Translations under genes and position numbers: made by a program
Notes under the pieces: generated by a model
Databases searched by the model: none
Seen by the model: the letters and a program-made list of their open reading frames with translations, nothing else
Told to the model about the DNA's origin: nothing
Shown here: piece after piece, positions 62,384-64,000 of the stretch
How the letters are laid out: each line of letters begins with the position of its first letter
Numbering within the stretch: the stretch's first letter is position 1
NCBI RefSeq assembly: GCF_013416555.1
Contig: NZ_JACCFG010000004.1
Location: forward strand, 248,001-312,000
Length of the DNA: 64,000 nucleotides
Reading direction: 5' to 3'
From: Sphingomonas sp. R-74633
Lineage (GTDB): Bacteria; Pseudomonadota; Alphaproteobacteria; Sphingomonadales; Sphingomonadaceae

Positions 62384-63698
62384 CCGGCGCTTCACGCTGG
62401 GGCTGATCGCCTGGATCGCCGCAGTGGCCGTCGCGCTGGGCGCCGTCGCGCTCGCCTTTGTGACGCCCGGGCTGGGCGCGGCACGGATCGTCGCGATGCT
62501 GCTCGTCGCCGGCGCGATCTGGGGCCTGTGGTGGCACGTCTCGCGCACCAATGTCGCCGTCGCCCGCTTCATCGAGGCGCTGCGCTTCGACGACACCTCG
62601 GCGCGGTTCGGCGGCGCGACCGGCGGCGGGTTCGAGGAACTGGGCGGCGCGCTGGACGGCGCGATGGACCGGCTGCGCGTACGCCAGGCCGCCACCGCCG
62701 CCGAGATGCGCTTCCTCGAGGCGCTGGTCGATGACATGCCGGTGGCGTTGCTCACCGTCGATGGCGCGGGTGCGGTGGCCCCGGCCAACAAGGCCGCGCG
62801 CCGGCTGTTCCGCGACGCGCGCGGCACAAGGGCCGAGGACTATGCCGTCTATGGCGCCACCTTGGCCAAAAGACTGGCGGGAGGCGACGCGGCCGAGGAG
62901 ATATTGCTGCTGGCGATCGAGGGGCGGACGCAGCGCGTGCTGGTCCGCTCGGGCACGCTCGAGCGGCTCGGCCGCAGCATCCGTGCCGTGACGGTGCAGC
63001 CGATCCAGGGCACGCTCGACGCCGTGGAGATGGCGGCCCAGACCGACCTGGTGCGCGTGCTGACGCATGAGATCCTCAATTCGCTGACGCCGGTCACTTC
63101 GCTCGCGGCAACCGCGGCGGACCTGCTCGACGATCCCGAGCTCACCGCCAACCCCCGCATCGGCGATGCCCGCGCGGCAGTGACCACGCTGGCCCGCCGC
63201 GCGCATGGGCTTGGGCATTTCATCGAGGCCTATCGCGCAGTGGCGCACACCCCCGACATCCAGCGCCAGGCCTTTGCCGCGGGACCCTGGGCCGAGGAGC
63301 TTGGCCGCATCTTCGCCGCACGCCAGCCCGATCTGCCGCTGGCGATCGACGTGCGCCCTGCCCGGCTCTCGATCGACGCCGACCCGGACCTGCTCGCCCA
63401 GGTGCTGATCAACCTGCTGCAGAACGCCGCCCAGGCGATGACCGGCCAGGAGCGCGCACCGACGCTGGCGCTCAGGCTGTTCGCCGAGCGCGAGACGCTG
63501 GTGATCGAAGTCGAGGACAATGGCCCGGGCGTGCCCGAGGGGCTGCGGCAGGATGTGTTCCTGCCCTTTTTCACCACCCGCGCGACGGGCACCGGCGTGG
63601 GGCTGAACCTGGCGCGGCAGATCGTGGTGGCGCATGGCGGGAGCATCGCGATCAGCGATGCGCCCGGCGGCGGGGCGCTGTTTCGGATTTTGCTGTAA
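62373..63698 (+). CDS. Sensor histidine kinase partner of the sigma-54 regulator
   Basis: A 441-residue kinase from ATG 62373 with GGAG nearby. Two N-terminal spans (LGLIAWIAAVAVALGAVALAF and IVAMLLVAGAIWGLWW) have almost no periplasmic loop, so sensing is probably within the membrane or cytoplasm. A PAS-like region follows (about 115-215, FLEALVDDMPVALLTVDGAGAVAPANKAA). The H-box has His232 in LTHEILNSLTP, the N-box reads LINLLQNAAQA, and G-boxes include DNGPGVP and GTGVGLNLARQI. It phosphorylates the upstream regulator. The coding regions overlap, so the two are translationally coupled. Confidence 0.95.
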   Translation: MGFDRRFTLGLIAWIAAVAVALGAVALAFVTPGLGAARIVAMLLVAGAIWGLWWHVSRTNVAVARFIEALRFDDTSARFGGATGGGFEELGGALDGAMDRLRVRQAATAAEMRFLEALVDDMPVALLTVDGAGAVAPANKAARRLFRDARGTRAEDYAVYGATLAKRLAGGDAAEEILLLAIEGRTQRVLVRSGTLERLGRSIRAVTVQPIQGTLDAVEMAAQTDLVRVLTHEILNSLTPVTSLAATAADLLDDPELTANPRIGDARAAVTTLARRAHGLGHFIEAYRAVAHTPDIQRQAFAAGPWAEELGRIFAARQPDLPLAIDVRPARLSIDADPDLLAQVLINLLQNAAQAMTGQERAPTLALRLFAERETLVIEVEDNGPGVPEGLRQDVFLPFFTTRATGTGVGLNLARQIVVAHGGSIAISDAPGGGALFRILL

Positions 63699-63833
63699 GG
63701 ACGTTCGCGAGGCGCGATATTGGGCTGTTTGCCGAACGATCACTATATCTGCGATGCACAGCAGCCGTCGAATACTAAGATAGCCCTGATTTACCGCGGC
63801 GAGATGGTGATATTTCGTTTTATAAGCGTGCGA

Positions 63834-64000
63834 TCAGGCCAATACCGAAAAATCGAAGTCAGCAGAGAAATACCCTTCCACAACATGTAGATGATCGTCG
63901 CGCATGCCGAGATCAGCTGTCATCTTGTTCGACACCGAAGCTGGGGCAGGATCGACAATGTCAATACGGGGCATCGACGTGCGACGGGCAAATGCGCGTC
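63834..64000 (-). CDS. Possible partial gene at the right edge
   Basis: An open minus-strand frame enters from the right edge and stops with TGA at 63834-63836. It gives about 54 residues with a protein-like composition (RRTSMPRIDIVDPAPASVSN near the start; EGYFSADFDFSVLA at the end). I do not recognise it. The sequence here is more AT-rich than upstream. The rest of the gap from 63699 shows no other gene. Confidence 0.4.
   Translation of the reverse strand, partial: RAFARRTSMPRIDIVDPAPASVSNKMTADLGMRDDHLHVVEGYFSADFDFSVLA

Overview
The window is a chromosomal segment from a high-GC alphaproteobacterium, most probably a sphingomonad (Sphingomonas or a close relative). Supporting signs are the style of the L10, L7/L12, RpoB and RpoC proteins, the many TonB-dependent receptors and secreted hydrolases, sphingomonad-type palindromic intergenic repeats, and Shine-Dalgarno sites of the GGAG type. 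The genus assignment is inferred from the sequence alone.

Layout. 1-880: end of rplJ, then rplL and a terminator. 1121-13086: about 12.5 kb of mostly minus-strand envelope and secreted functions separating rplJL from rpoBC. It holds two related Pro/Ala-rich single-span membrane proteins, an OafA-type acyltransferase with an SGNH domain, a catalytic/non-catalytic M16 peptidase pair, a TonB-C-like protein, an alpha-amino-acid ester hydrolase and a lone phage-type tail sheath protein. 13159-21985: rpoB and rpoC with their own promoter and terminator. 22097-26164: a small secreted protein, a DGPF (YciI-like) protein with an ECF42-type sigma factor, and a large secreted TPR-like protein. 26171-33105: a small acidic protein, a sulfotransferase, an OprB-like porin, a chemotaxis receptor and a TonB receptor. 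33114-39714: a palindromic repeat, DUF1993 and ketopantoate-reductase-like genes, a diguanylate cyclase, modABC, a beta-propeller phytase and an HTH-like protein. 39715-43209: a lower-GC island with a NACHT-type NTPase and a convergent membrane-anchored protein, plus a promoter-like site with no gene behind it. 43210-52127: lepA, a CsgG-like protein with an SH3 domain, DUF72, a TonB receptor behind pnuC and an NadR-type kinase, a ferredoxin reductase and tRNA-Pro(CGG). 52371-55964: an ABC-F ATPase, a PL10 pectate lyase and two repeat elements. 56031-63698: a MacB-like ABC efflux operon divergent from a sigma-54 response regulator and histidine kinase. The end holds a partial minus-strand ORF.

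Functional links. The clearest circuit is at 56031-63698. The efflux operon has a textbook sigma-54 -24/-12 promoter, with a perfect 14-bp-arm palindrome about 50 bp further upstream that is a strong candidate enhancer for the divergent NtrC-family regulator. The pnuC, kinase and TonB receptor series looks like a nicotinamide-riboside salvage route. The DGPF/ECF42 pair carries an ECF-like promoter in front of the DGPF gene. The NACHT island is the best candidate for a little-described system, probably anti-phage. No CRISPR array, complete insertion sequence or rRNA gene was seen.
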